64,000 nt of DNA from Serratia sarumanii (GCF_029962605.1 NZ_CP124751.1:19788-83787); one strand, 5' to 3'. Shown: positions 7,278 through 15,176, counted from the first letter of the stretch. Numbers and translations are program-made. Notes: generated from the letters alone by a model not told the origin.

Positions 7278-8252
7278 ATGCATATTTGCTGTGATGATGG
7301 TTCTACCAATGTGAAGCTGGCCTGGTATATGGCGGGGAATTTACATACGACCCTATCGCCTAATTCTTTCCGTCCAGGATGGAAAATCGACGGCATCGGC
7401 AGCCGTCGGACGTACAACTATTCCGTTGATGGCCTGAAGTACACCTTTGACGATGTTAGCCAGCAGGCGATCAGCACGACCAATATTGAGTATCAGTACG
7501 GTGATACCAATCTGCTCGCGGTTCACCATGCCTTGCTAAACAGTGGCATTGAGCCACAATCGGTTAAGCTGACTGTCACATTGCCAATCAGCGAGTTCTA
7601 TACCGATGACTGTCAGAAAAACACAGTCAATATTCAGCGAAAAATCGACAACCTGCTTCGACCTGTGACGTTGAATAAAGGAGACGCTTTTACGGTGACA
7701 GCAGTTGAAGTGATGCCTGAATCCCTACCGGCGGTGTTTTCTCACTTGGTCCAGGAGAATGTTGGGCCGCTGGAAACGTCCCTGGTTATCGATTTGGGTG
7801 GCACAACGCTTGATGCCGGGGTGATCGTCGGGCAATTCGACGATGTGACGGCGATCCACGGTAATCCTACCCTGGGTGTTTCTATGGTGACGCAGGCCGC
7901 GCTGACGGCGCTGCGTATGGCGGACAGCGATACGAGCGCCTATGTGGCGGATACGGTGATCCAGCGTCGTCACGATCGGGCCTTTTTGTCACAGCTGATA
8001 AATGATGCTTCCCGTGTTGATGACGTTATCGCCGCGATAGAGCACGGTATCACCCGGCTTGGCGATCGTGTAGTGAACGAACTGGCGCGATTCCGCCACG
8101 TTAACCGGGTTTGGCTGGTCGGTGGGGGCGCTCCGCTGATAGAATCCGCCGTAAGAAAAGCCTGGAAACTGTCGGCGGAACGTATAACGTTGGTCGAAAA
8201 CCCGCAAATGGCGCTGGCGAGTGAAATGGCATTGTATAAACAAGAGGGATAA
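7278..8252 (+). CDS. parM: ParM/StbA actin-like partition ATPase
   Basis: 324 residues, matching ParM/StbA of R1 in length and motifs. Phosphate 1 loop DDGSTNVKLAW at residues 6-16; SPNSF near 27; TLPISEFY at 101-108; phosphate 2 VIDLGGTTLDAG at 170-181; adenosine motif WLVGGGAPLI at 279-288. Known role: ATP-dependent filaments push plasmid copies bound through ParR/parC to opposite cell poles. The operon is parC-parM-parR, with parR starting three bases after the stop. This is a second, mechanistically different partition system next to ParA/ParG at 3612-4438. Confidence 0.95.
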   Translation: MHICCDDGSTNVKLAWYMAGNLHTTLSPNSFRPGWKIDGIGSRRTYNYSVDGLKYTFDDVSQQAISTTNIEYQYGDTNLLAVHHALLNSGIEPQSVKLTVTLPISEFYTDDCQKNTVNIQRKIDNLLRPVTLNKGDAFTVTAVEVMPESLPAVFSHLVQENVGPLETSLVIDLGGTTLDAGVIVGQFDDVTAIHGNPTLGVSMVTQAALTALRMADSDTSAYVADTVIQRRHDRAFLSQLINDASRVDDVIAAIEHGITRLGDRVVNELARFRHVNRVWLVGGGAPLIESAVRKAWKLSAERITLVENPQMALASEMALYKQEG

Positions 8253-8254
8253 CC

Positions 8255-8659
8255 GTGAGCGAAAACAGCAGTGATACCCGCCGAAAATTTACCAGCTATT
8301 TGCAGCTGGACTGCGAGGCAGATCGCCAAGCTCTGAATGTGGTTGAATCCATTTCGCAGCGAGTGCGCGGGGATTTTCTGCGTAATGCCATCATCACAAC
8401 GGCGGCATTACATCAGCTCGATTCACGATTACCAGTATTGTTGGCCACGATGTATAACGGCCAGTTGACCAGCGAGCAGCTGGTCAACCTGGTCAGTCAA
8501 ACAACAGGCTGGAGACCCGAAATGGCCGCGATCCGCGACGTGGTTATGGCGTTGTCTGGTGATAATTGTCGATTGGTGGATCCGGTTGAACCTGTACAGC
8601 AGCGTAGCGAATTGGGGCCCCTGGATGAGGCTCGCAAGAAATTGGATAAATTGCTCTAA
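8255..8659 (+). CDS. parR: ParR/StbB centromere-binding protein
   Basis: 134 residues from GTG at 8255, immediately behind parM. The N-terminus (NSSDTRRKFTSYLQLDCEAD) is the kind of short beta strand plus helix seen in ribbon-helix-helix ParR/StbB proteins; the rest is helical with an acidic tail that in the family contacts ParM filaments. Position and size make the assignment secure although sequence is poorly conserved in this family. Expected to bind the ACTCAnnnTGAG dyads at 7077-7261. Confidence 0.85.
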   Translation: MSENSSDTRRKFTSYLQLDCEADRQALNVVESISQRVRGDFLRNAIITTAALHQLDSRLPVLLATMYNGQLTSEQLVNLVSQTTGWRPEMAAIRDVVMALSGDNCRLVDPVEPVQQRSELGPLDEARKKLDKLL

Positions 8660-8738
8660 GGGGCAATTATTGCCGGTTTGTCTGCATTTTTGTCTCGTTT
8701 AGGGTGCAAAAATTGCCTGTTTTTTAAGGGGGCAATGC

Positions 8739-9129
8739 ATGGATGTTTTTGAGTTGAGATTATGGCGCGCCGGCCAATACTTTTCGCTGTCTGAGGCGCG
8801 TTCGCTGCGCCTGGGGAGCCATTGGCGGCAAGAGGATGCCGCCAATGCTCTGGGGGTGTCAGAACGGACTTATCGGACCTATGAAAATAGTGGCGTGTCC
8901 CGAACAGCTCGCCTGGGGATCCAGACACTGATGCTGGTCCGCTTGTTACCCGATTTGCGTCGAATGGAGCAACCGCAAATCGTTTTGCAACTGCAGGCGC
9001 TAACGCGCCACGATCAGACTACACCTCAGTCCAGGGGCGTGGTATCACTTATTATGCCTTCAGCAGGTATGAAGGCATGGCGAGGGGCGCTGGGTTGGAC
9101 GCAAAAGCAGACCGCGGATTATCTTGGGG
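8739..9129 (+). pseudogene. 5' half of a double-HTH regulator split by the IS66-family transposon
   Basis: 131 residues up to the insertion point; the frame then runs a few codons into the transposon. Joining 8739-9129 to 13041-13207 (removing the element and one 8-bp duplication) restores a 185-residue frame with two similar helix-turn-helix units: WRQEDAANALGVSERTYRTY in the N-terminal half and WTQKQTADYLGVSLRTVKNY across the junction. The two-in-one layout suggests a pseudo-dimeric DNA-binding protein. It lies directly behind parMR, with GGGG and an AAGGGGG ribosome site before the ATG. The truncated product keeps only the first HTH and could still act or interfere. Confidence 0.85.
9122..9129. 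repeat. target-site duplication, left copy
   Basis: TCTTGGGG immediately left of the transposon; identical to 13033-13040. Eight bases is the normal duplication length of the IS66 family. Confidence 0.95.
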
Positions 9130-9176
9130 GTAAGCGTCACATTTGAACCGCCTGTCAGAGAGGCCCGCTTTCCCTG

Positions 9177-9214
9177 AAAATAATGTCCATCATCTGTTTA
9201 ATGGACATTATTTT
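9177..9214. promoter_or_regulatory. 38-bp inverted repeat ending at the tnpA start
   Basis: Arms AAAATAATGTCCAT (9177-9190) and its perfect complement (9201-9214) around a 10-base loop; the ATG of tnpA is at 9215. In RNA the hairpin would cover the region where a ribosome site should be. It could reduce translation from transcripts entering from outside the element, or be a binding site. Confidence 0.6.
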
Positions 9215-9847
9215 ATGAGTGAACGGGCATGGTTGTTTGAGGTCTTTCGTCTTCACTATCAGGAACAGCTGTCTCAGAACCGCATCGCCAAACAGCTGGG
9301 GCTACCCAGGTCAACAGTCAACAGCTGTTTCCAGCGCGCTATCAAGGCCGGTGTTCGTTGGCCCGTCAACGAACTGACGCTGGAACGCACCCTTTATCCC
9401 GGTAAAAAACGGTCACGCTCCTCAGCATCACCGCCGCTACAAACACCGATAACGGCCGTGCCATCAAAACCCAAAAGAAGGGGACGCAGACCCAACTTCC
9501 CGCTGGCGTTCAAGCTGGCGCTGGTTGAACAATCAATGCAGCCTGGCGTCAGTACCGCCAGGCTGGCGCGCGAGCATGGCATCAACGACAACCTGTTGTT
9601 CAACTGGCGCAACCTTTACAAGCAGGGGCGCCTCGGCACGCCTCTTCCCGCTGAGCACTGCCTGTTGCCGGTGGAACTGGAAGATATGCCATCATCACCG
9701 CCTATAACTGAAGCAGATAAAACACCACCCTCCGATGCCGCGGAATGTGAACTGGTGCTGCCTGCCGGCACGTTACGGCTCCGGGGTGCACTCAGTCCTG
9801 CCTTGCTGAGCATGTTGATCCACGAGTTGAAAGGAACGCGCCGATGA
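9215..9847 (+). CDS. tnpA: IS66 TnpA with an IstA-like N-terminal HTH extension
   Basis: 210 residues from the ATG at 9215; an in-frame TTG at 9143 is possible but would translate through the hairpin. The C-terminal half is the usual IS66 OrfA/TnpA: basic RRGRRPNFPLAFKLALVEQS and the HTH VSTARLAREHGINDNLLFNW. The N-terminal half (YQEQLSQNRIAKQLGLPRST, then AGVRWPV and a LYPGK end) is the kind of HTH start seen in IS21 IstA transposases. TnpA is normally only about 100-140 residues. The role of TnpA in transposition is accessory and poorly defined. Its stop overlaps the tnpB start (ATGA). Confidence 0.85.
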   Translation: MSERAWLFEVFRLHYQEQLSQNRIAKQLGLPRSTVNSCFQRAIKAGVRWPVNELTLERTLYPGKKRSRSSASPPLQTPITAVPSKPKRRGRRPNFPLAFKLALVEQSMQPGVSTARLAREHGINDNLLFNWRNLYKQGRLGTPLPAEHCLLPVELEDMPSSPPITEADKTPPSDAAECELVLPAGTLRLRGALSPALLSMLIHELKGTRR

Positions 9848-10191
9848 TGTCGCTGCCGGCGGGCAGTCGCATCTGGATCGTGGCCGGCATCACCGACATG
9901 CGTAACGGTTTTAACGGGCTGGCTTCACGGGTTCAAAATACTCTGCGTGACAATCCCTTCTCGGGCCAGGCCTTCATCTTCCGAGGGCGCCGCGGCGATA
10001 TGATTAAAGTGCTGTGGGCCGACGCAGATGGCCTGTGCCTGTTCACCAAACGCCTGGAGCGCGGTCGCTTCGTCTGGCCGGCGGCGAGAAACGGCAAAAT
10101 TCATCTGACACCGGCCCAGCTGGCGATGCTGTTGGAAGGCATCAACTGGAAACACCCGCAACGGATGGAACGGCCTGGCCTGAGGATATAA
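9844..10191 (+). CDS. tnpB: IS66 family accessory protein TnpB
   Basis: 115 residues, the standard length of IS66 TnpB (Orf2). The family signature is clear: WIVAGITDMRNGFNGLAS near residue 11, DMIKVLWADADGLCLFTKRLERGRF in the middle, and LEGINWKHPQR near the end. Required for transposition in the family, mechanism unknown. Starts in the stop of tnpA and ends 19 bp before tnpC. Confidence 0.95.
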   Translation: MMSLPAGSRIWIVAGITDMRNGFNGLASRVQNTLRDNPFSGQAFIFRGRRGDMIKVLWADADGLCLFTKRLERGRFVWPAARNGKIHLTPAQLAMLLEGINWKHPQRMERPGLRI

Positions 10192-10210
10192 CCTGTTGTA
10201 AGGTAGGGGT

Positions 10211-11776
10211 ATGGTTGCTTCCTACCCCGATGAAAACGCCCGACTCCGGGCGCAGCTGCTGGAGCAGCAAAACACGCTTCGACAAATGGCGGAGTACAAT
10301 CGCCTGCTCTCGCAACGGGTGGCGGCGTATGCCAGCGAAATCAACCGGCTGAAAGTCCTGGTTGCCAAACTGCAACGCATGCAGTTCGGCAAGAGCTCCG
10401 AAAAGCTGCGGGAAAAAACGCAGCGCCAGCTACGCGAAGCGGAAGAACACATCAACGCCCTGCAGGAAGAGCTGGCTGAGACGCTGGGCGAACAGCATGA
10501 TCCGGCGTTGCCGCAGCCGTTACGGCAGTCCTCTGCTCGCAAGCCCTTGCCAGCTAGCATACCGCGCGAAACACGCGTGCTCCCTCCGCAAGAAAGTACC
10601 TGCCCGGCGTGTGGCGGCGGCCTCAGCCTGCTCGGGTGCGATATCTCGGAACAACTGGAGCTCATCAGCAGCGCCTTCAAGGTCATCGAAACGCAGCGGC
10701 CAAAGCTGAGCTGTTGCCGGTGCGACACCATCGTGCAATCGCCGATGCCCTCAAAACCTCTCGAGCGCAGCTACGCCGGTCCCGGCTTACTGGCGCGCAT
10801 CGTCACGGCGAAGTTCGCCGAACACACGCCGCACTACCGCCAGTCGGAAATCTACCGTCGACAGGGTGTGGAGCTGAGTCGGGCCACGCTCGGGCGCTGG
10901 TCTGGCGCGGTGAGTGAACTGCTGGAGCCGCTGTATGAGCTGTTGCGGGAGTATGTGCTGATGCCGGGCAAGGTGCATACCGACGACATCCCGGTGCCGG
11001 TCCAGGCGCCGGGGAGTGGCAAGACCCGCACCGGCCGTCTGTGGGTATACGTGCGTGATGATCGCAACGCGGGCTCGGTGATGCCGCCGGCGGTGTGGTT
11101 CGCGTACTCACCGGACCGCAAGGGCATCCATCCGCAGCAGCACCTGGCCGGGTACAGCGGTATCCTGCAGGCCGATGCGTATGGGGGCTACAACGCACTG
11201 TATGAGAACGGGCGCATCACGGAAGCCGCCTGCATGGCGCATGCGCGGCGAAAAATCCACGATGTTCATGTCCGCACACCGACCGACATCACCACGGAAG
11301 CGCTGAGACGCATCGGTGAGCTGTACGCCATCGAAGCCGAGATACGCGGCAGCCCTGCGGAGAAGCGGCTGTCGGTCAGAAAAGCGAAGACGGTGCCGCG
11401 GATGCAATCGCTGTACGACTGGATCCAGATACAGATGAAAACGCTGTCACGCCACGCGGAGATGGCGAAGGCGTTCGCTTATCTGCTGAAACAGTGGAAT
11501 GCGTTGACTCTCTACTGCGAGAAAGGCTGGGCGGAAATCGACAACAATATCGCAGAGAACGCCCTGCGCGGTGTCGCGCTGGGGCGAAAAAACTGGTTGT
11601 TCGCCGGGTCAGATGCAGGCGGAGAACGTGCTGCGATACTGTACTCGCTGATCGGCACGTGCAAACTCAACGGCGTGGAGCCGGAAGCGTGGCTGCGCTA
11701 CGTCATCGGACATATCCAGGACTGGCCGGTAAACCGAGTCCGCGATCTGCTGCCATGGAAGGTCGATATCATTTAA
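10211..11776 (+). CDS. tnpC: IS66 family transposase TnpC
   Basis: 521 residues, full length. N-terminal coiled coil (about residues 10-95, rich in Leu, Glu, Gln), a zinc-finger-like segment with CPACGGG and SCCRCD, then the DDE catalytic domain: Asp in HTDDIPV near residue 258, Asp in QADAYGGY near 322, and Glu in [10 protein letters not shown] near 450. No frameshift or stop was seen, so the element should be competent if tnpA and tnpB function. The reading frame ends 215 bp before the passenger gene. Confidence 0.95.
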   Translation: MVASYPDENARLRAQLLEQQNTLRQMAEYNRLLSQRVAAYASEINRLKVLVAKLQRMQFGKSSEKLREKTQRQLREAEEHINALQEELAETLGEQHDPALPQPLRQSSARKPLPASIPRETRVLPPQESTCPACGGGLSLLGCDISEQLELISSAFKVIETQRPKLSCCRCDTIVQSPMPSKPLERSYAGPGLLARIVTAKFAEHTPHYRQSEIYRRQGVELSRATLGRWSGAVSELLEPLYELLREYVLMPGKVHTDDIPVPVQAPGSGKTRTGRLWVYVRDDRNAGSVMPPAVWFAYSPDRKGIHPQQHLAGYSGILQADAYGGYNALYENGRITEAACMAHARRKIHDVHVRTPTDITTEALRRIGELYAIEAEIRGSPAEKRLSVRKAKTVPRMQSLYDWIQIQMKTLSRHAEMAKAFAYLLKQWNALTLYCEKGWAEIDNNIAENALRGVALGRKNWLFAGSDAGGERAAILYSLIGTCKLNGVEPEAWLRYVIGHIQDWPVNRVRDLLPWKVDII

Positions 11777-11878
11777 TATTGAGCGCCTGTACGACCTGTA
11801 TGTAGCTCTTATAAAAATAACATCACTAATTAAATTATAAAGTTGGTGTTATTGCATAAGTTTAGATATATCACGTCC

Positions 11879-11894
11879 TGTGAGCCCTCTCACA
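11879..11894. promoter_or_regulatory. consensus CRP-binding site upstream of the pectin lyase gene
   Basis: TGTGA-GCCCTC-TCACA, an exact match to the TGTGA-N6-TCACA consensus, centred about 105 bp before the start codon in a 215-bp AT-rich intergenic stretch inside the transposon. Pectinolysis genes of soft-rot bacteria are commonly CRP-activated. A clear -35/-10 pair at the right distance was not identified. A 15-bp palindrome, TACGACGCCGTCGTA, lies at 11917-11931. Confidence 0.7.
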
Positions 11895-11991
11895 AACGTA
11901 ACCTTTATACAAGGAGTACGACGCCGTCGTAATCTTACTTCGTCAATTACTGGCTCATTTAAACGGGCTCAACTTACGAAGAGAGGTTCCA

Positions 11992-12930
11992 ATGTCATAT
12001 CCACAAACGAAACTATCTGGTCTGACTGGTTTTGCTAAAGCGGCCAACGTTACAGGGGGGTGGTCAGGTTCAGTGGTGAGTATTACCACGCTAGATCAAC
12101 TTAAAGAAAATATCGCTGACAACACACCGCGAGTCTTGGTGATCGACAGAAACATTTCCGCACCAACCCTCACAAAAGTTCCGTTAGGCGCCAACAAAAC
12201 CCTGGTTGGCTCCTTTCAAAGTCGTACGCTGAATAACATTCATCTGCGTGCCACGGCGAGCTCGCAAAATATCATATTTCAGAACTTGGTATTTCAGCAC
12301 TCACAAAGCATCAAGGATAATGATGATATTCAATTATACCTGAACTACGGTAGTAAGTATTGGGTCGACCATTGTTCGTTTGTGGGGCATAGTTGGTCAT
12401 CAAATGATGGAAGTCTGGATAAGCTTCTATATGTTGGTGATAAAGCGGATTATGCAACCATTAGTAACTGCTTGTTTTCAAACCACAAATACGGTCTAAT
12501 CCTCGGCCATCCGGCGGACGACAATAACACCGCCTATAACGGCTTCCCTCACCTGACACTATGCCACAACCATTTCGAAAACATGGAGGTCCGTGCACCT
12601 GGCCTGATGCGTTACGGTTATTTTCACGTTTATAACAACTATATTAACCATTTCCACCTTGGTTTTACGCTGGCGCAAAACGCCAATATCCTTTCCGAGA
12701 ACAACTATTTTGGTGCGGGTAGCGAGAACAACGGCATGTTGGATGACAAAGCCAACGGTACTTTTACTGATACAGGCAGCGTTCCCGCCATCACAAATCA
12801 GAAATCGCCAAAAGCGAATTGGACAGCGTCGTCCAATTACAGCTACACCCTTAAAACCGCCGTGCAGGCGAAAGCCTTTGCCACCACTAACGCCGGAGCA
12901 CAGTCTGCTTCGCTGGTATTTGGAGGATAA
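11992..12930 (+). CDS. pectin lyase (polysaccharide lyase family 1, PnlA-like), transposon passenger
   Basis: 312 residues, about the length of PnlA pectin lyase of Pectobacterium, which it resembles along its whole length. PL1 parallel beta-helix features: NIIFQNLVFQH (93-103), the IKDNDDIQLYLNYG segment (107-120), WVDHCSF (124-130), DGSLDKLLYVG (139-149), and the catalytic-region VRAPGLMRYGYFHVYNNY (200-217). Known reaction: beta-eliminative cleavage of methyl-esterified pectin (EC 4.2.2.10). No signal peptide is seen, as I recall also for PnlA, whose production follows DNA damage in Pectobacterium. AGAGAGG precedes the ATG. A pectate lyase activity cannot be excluded from sequence. Confidence 0.9.
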   Translation: MSYPQTKLSGLTGFAKAANVTGGWSGSVVSITTLDQLKENIADNTPRVLVIDRNISAPTLTKVPLGANKTLVGSFQSRTLNNIHLRATASSQNIIFQNLVFQHSQSIKDNDDIQLYLNYGSKYWVDHCSFVGHSWSSNDGSLDKLLYVGDKADYATISNCLFSNHKYGLILGHPADDNNTAYNGFPHLTLCHNHFENMEVRAPGLMRYGYFHVYNNYINHFHLGFTLAQNANILSENNYFGAGSENNGMLDDKANGTFTDTGSVPAITNQKSPKANWTASSNYSYTLKTAVQAKAFATTNAGAQSASLVFGG

Positions 12931-12962
12931 TCAGGTAGTGACGTAAATTTATAAAAAAGGTT

Positions 12963-12989
12963 CCGGAGGGGGATTTGTCTCCTCTCCGG
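12963..12989 (+). terminator. stem-loop after the pectin lyase gene
   Basis: CCGGAG / CTCCGG with further internal GGGG/CTCC pairing, 32 bp after the stop and before the right transposon end. No T-run follows, so termination strength is uncertain. Confidence 0.45.
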
Positions 12990-13032
12990 AGCATTATAGT
13001 AAGCATCAATACGGTCTGCATGTGACGCTTAC

Positions 13033-13040
13033 TCTTGGGG
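13033..13040. repeat. target-site duplication, right copy
   Basis: TCTTGGGG immediately right of the transposon; pair of 9122-9129. Confidence 0.95.
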
Positions 13041-13207
13041 TTTCGCTTCGGACCGTCAAGAACTATGAGCAAGGGGTTTTGCCGCGTCGACTGATGTTGG
13101 CCGCACAGGCTGTTACGCTGATAACGTTGTTGCCGGTCTGGGCAACCTATCCGTCAGCCAGGTTACTGCAGGTTCTGGAGCAACTGGTTAATATTGAAGT
13201 GAAATAA
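13041..13207 (+). pseudogene. 3' part of the split double-HTH regulator
   Basis: Continues the frame of 8739-9129 after removal of the transposon: the second HTH (YLGVSLRTVKNYEQG) and the C-terminal helix SARLLQVLEQLVNIEVK, ending at 13207. A GTG inside the transposon end at 13022 could start a short peptide of 61 residues containing this HTH, so a low level of a separate C-terminal fragment is conceivable. Confidence 0.85.
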
Positions 13208-13555
13208 CACACTGTTTATGGTGGCCAATTCTGGCCACTCAAAGGATCCCCGGCCTTGCCGGGGCCCCATCTCTGACTTCAACTTCTGCGATTTGCATTT
13301 TTTCCGCCCTGCGGGCGGGGATCTAAATGGTATGTCGTCGCCTGGGCTTACGCCGTAGCCCGAACGTAGCCGTGCCGCTGCGCCTGCAAGGGTACGCGTT
13401 GCCCATATCCTCACCCGTTCGCACTCACTCTCTCCCTGCTGTCGTTCGCTCGCTTGCGCATGCGGCTTGCGGTATGGCCCCTGCATTCTCCGCTTTCCGC
13501 ACGTCTGTGTTTTGGCTACGGCGCAAGCCGATATCCGACAACCTGACTGGAGAAG
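13208..13555 (+). repeat. leading-region leader element L3
   Basis: No gene seen. Starts with hairpins GTGGCCA-N4-TGGCCAC (13221-13238), CCCCGGC-N3-GCCGGGG (about 13248-13264) and CCGCCC/GGGCGG (about 13302-13316), then the shared core ACCCGTTCGCACTCACT (from 13413) and CGCTTGCGCATGCGGC, and ends at the ribosome site of the gene at 13560. Sequence differs from L2/L5/L7 in the hairpins but keeps the layout. Confidence 0.65.
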
Positions 13556-13559
13556 AATT

Positions 13560-13964
13560 ATGCCGAATTGGTGTGCAAACCGCCTTATCGTGACTGGGAC
13601 GCCTGATCAACTTACCGCTTTGGCCGAATTTTCACATTGCGAAGGAAGTGACAGTTTTTTCAGCGATGTTGATGTTGCATTAGTGGAGTTCGACGGTGAA
13701 ATACAGCTGGATTTTCATACCCGGTGGGCTCCCCCTGAAGGTTCCGAGATCCGCAGTCTGAGTAAGCGTTTCTCCTGCCATATTTGCCACACGTTTTGCG
13801 AGGAGGGGGAGGGTTTTTGCGGGTATCACGTCTATTCAAGTGGCGAATATATAGATAGTGCCAGTGACGATATTGAATGGTCAGACGATCTGGACGAATA
13901 CGGATATGCCGAGGTTGTAGGCCCGGAGTATGTCTTGGGGAATGTACCAGATTACGGTGGTTAA
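13560..13964 (+). CDS. DUF1281/Api92-like leading-region protein
   Basis: 134 residues from the ATG at 13560 (GGAGAAG ribosome site); codons upstream belong to leader L3. The opening MPNWCANRLIVTGTPDQL is characteristic of the ferredoxin-like DUF1281/Api92 proteins common on enterobacterial plasmids; the C-terminus is very acidic (DDIEWSDDLDEYGYAEV). Function of the family is unknown. The acidic surface and the early-expressed position are compatible with a DNA-mimic or anti-defence role, which is inference only. Confidence 0.8.
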   Translation: MPNWCANRLIVTGTPDQLTALAEFSHCEGSDSFFSDVDVALVEFDGEIQLDFHTRWAPPEGSEIRSLSKRFSCHICHTFCEEGEGFCGYHVYSSGEYIDSASDDIEWSDDLDEYGYAEVVGPEYVLGNVPDYGG

Positions 13965-14018
13965 CGATTTTCTCGCGCTCCTGACAGGGCGCTTAACTGA
14001 ATAATACGGAATATTAGG

Positions 14019-14255
14019 ATGCTTGCAAAAATGACTATCGCAGGGCTTATTGCCCGGCTAAACCGTTATCCCAATGACGCGCTGTGCGTGGCCAGTTTTT
14101 GGCTGGATGATGATTTTCTCGCGTTGGATGCAACGTTGACGGCTGACGATATTGAGCTGGCGATGGAGGTTGTCCATGACAATCATGATGCCAATATTGG
14201 CATCAACTGGGACGTGCTGCAGAACGCGATTGATATTGTAAAAGTTCAAGAGTGA
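14019..14255 (+). CDS. hypothetical acidic protein (78 aa)
   Basis: Small protein with a strongly acidic middle (FWLDDDFLALDATLTADDIE) and no Lys/Arg cluster. It starts with a helix that contains IAGLIARLNRYPNDA. No family recognised. It lies 54 bp behind the DUF1281-like gene and probably shares its transcript; leader L4 follows the stop. The low pI makes it another candidate DNA mimic, without direct evidence. Confidence 0.6.
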   Translation: MLAKMTIAGLIARLNRYPNDALCVASFWLDDDFLALDATLTADDIELAMEVVHDNHDANIGINWDVLQNAIDIVKVQE

Positions 14256-14600
14256 TAGCTTGCAGCCGGTCTATGACCGGCGCCGCATCCACTGGCCGCC
14301 ATGGGCGGCCGTTAAGGAAAACCGTTACAACGGCTTCATGGCGCACTTTTCCTGGCATCTTGTGCCGCGGCGTTCACTTATGCTGTGACGGACGCTGCCC
14401 CGTTCCGGTACGACAACAAGGGAAAGCTGGCGCCCGCTGTCCTCACCCGTTCGCACTCCCTGCGGTCGTTTGCGCTGCGGCTTCCGACATCGCCCTTGCT
14501 GTCGTCCCCAATGGAACGTGGCGGTCTGGTGTCACAGCAACGTGCTCCCCGCTCTGTGCAAGAGCGAGAAAAAGTGCACCATAAGTGAAGCCGGAGAATG
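14256..14600 (+). repeat. leading-region leader element L4
   Basis: GCTTGCA then hairpin B in the variant form GCCGGT-ctatg-ACCGGC (14265-14281); hairpin C GGCCGCC/GGGCGGCC; a CCGTT/AACGG stem; outer arm GCTGTGAC (14382-14389) pairing with GTCACAGC (14531-14538); core ACCCGTTCGCACTCCCT from 14445. The changed bases in hairpin B and in the outer stem are compensated on the opposite side. No gene inside. Confidence 0.75.
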
Positions 14601-14604
14601 AAGT

Positions 14605-15108
14605 ATGAATACTGCAGTAAACGCCACCCAGCCAGCAACAGAAGTGAGCAGAATTGAAATTACCGATCCGCGTCGCCGTTTAGCTTTTGTACCTCAATTA
14701 TTCGCCACGCCGGTAGGTGAACGCTTGGCCATCAACTTTTTAAGCAGACACAGCAATTACGATGGGGGAATGTGGAATTTTTATGAGGTTCCAGTAGGGC
14801 TCACCGGCCGAGTCGGGCCATGGGCTGACATGATTATTAACCACCCAACCGGTTACATCGCGCCAGCGGATGGGGTTTATCGTTTAACTATTCCGGGTAA
14901 TTACTTCGATGCTGATGTTTCGGCGGATGCTGCAGGGATCATCGCAACGCTTTTTGTTTTGAATCACCTTTCCTGGAAAGCTTCAGAACTGGGGAAAGAT
15001 TATGCGCTGACCTGTCAACGATTAATCGAGCGCCAAGATGCGCTTAAAGATTACATCAGTATCATTCAACACCCTGAAAAGTCGCTGATATTCCAAGCCA
15101 TCGATTAA
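14605..15108 (+). CDS. ArdB/KlcA-family antirestriction protein
   Basis: 167 residues. It matches the ArdB/KlcA pattern: RRLAFVPQLF near residue 29, NYDGGMWNFYEVP in the middle, then the segment DADVSADAAGIIATLFVLNHL and a C-terminal helix ending ESLIFQAID-like (KSLIFQAID). Known role: inhibition of type I restriction enzymes in the recipient without DNA mimicry. The gene sits behind leader L4 (GGAGAATGAAGT before the ATG) in the leading region, as expected for proteins needed at once after entry. Confidence 0.85.
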   Translation: MNTAVNATQPATEVSRIEITDPRRRLAFVPQLFATPVGERLAINFLSRHSNYDGGMWNFYEVPVGLTGRVGPWADMIINHPTGYIAPADGVYRLTIPGNYFDADVSADAAGIIATLFVLNHLSWKASELGKDYALTCQRLIERQDALKDYISIIQHPEKSLIFQAID

Positions 15109-15113
15109 TAATT

Positions 15114-15136
15114 TATCCGGGCGAGTAGCCCGGATA
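15114..15136 (+). terminator. stem-loop after the antirestriction gene
   Basis: TATCCGGGC-gagta-GCCCGGATA, perfect 9-bp stem starting five bases after the stop; no T-run. Confidence 0.6.
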
Positions 15137-15176
15137 TCTCCTCCACGTGTGATGTATCGACGTTGCGCGCGTTTGG

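Larger units (their letters stand above)
9130..13032. mobile_element. 3903-bp IS66-family transposon carrying a pectin lyase gene
   Basis: Ends are inverted repeats: 13 identical bases, GTAAGCGTCACAT, then partial identity including ACCG. The element is flanked by the 8-bp duplication TCTTGGGG. It contains the three IS66 genes tnpA, tnpB and tnpC, tightly packed at 9215-11776, then about 1.25 kb holding a pectin lyase gene (11992-12930) before the right end. The passenger is visibly more AT-rich than the transposase genes. Excision in silico restores the split HTH gene exactly, so the insertion is recent on the scale of gene decay. Confidence 0.93.

Noticed and set aside
9143..9214. TTG start of tnpA at 9143
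   Set aside because: It would translate through a perfect hairpin and adds residues with no similarity to either parent family; ATG at 9215 is preferred though not proven.
13022..13207. Independent small HTH gene
   Set aside because: Its start codon lies in the transposon inverted repeat and its frame continues exactly that of 8739-9129; it is the 3' half of a split gene.
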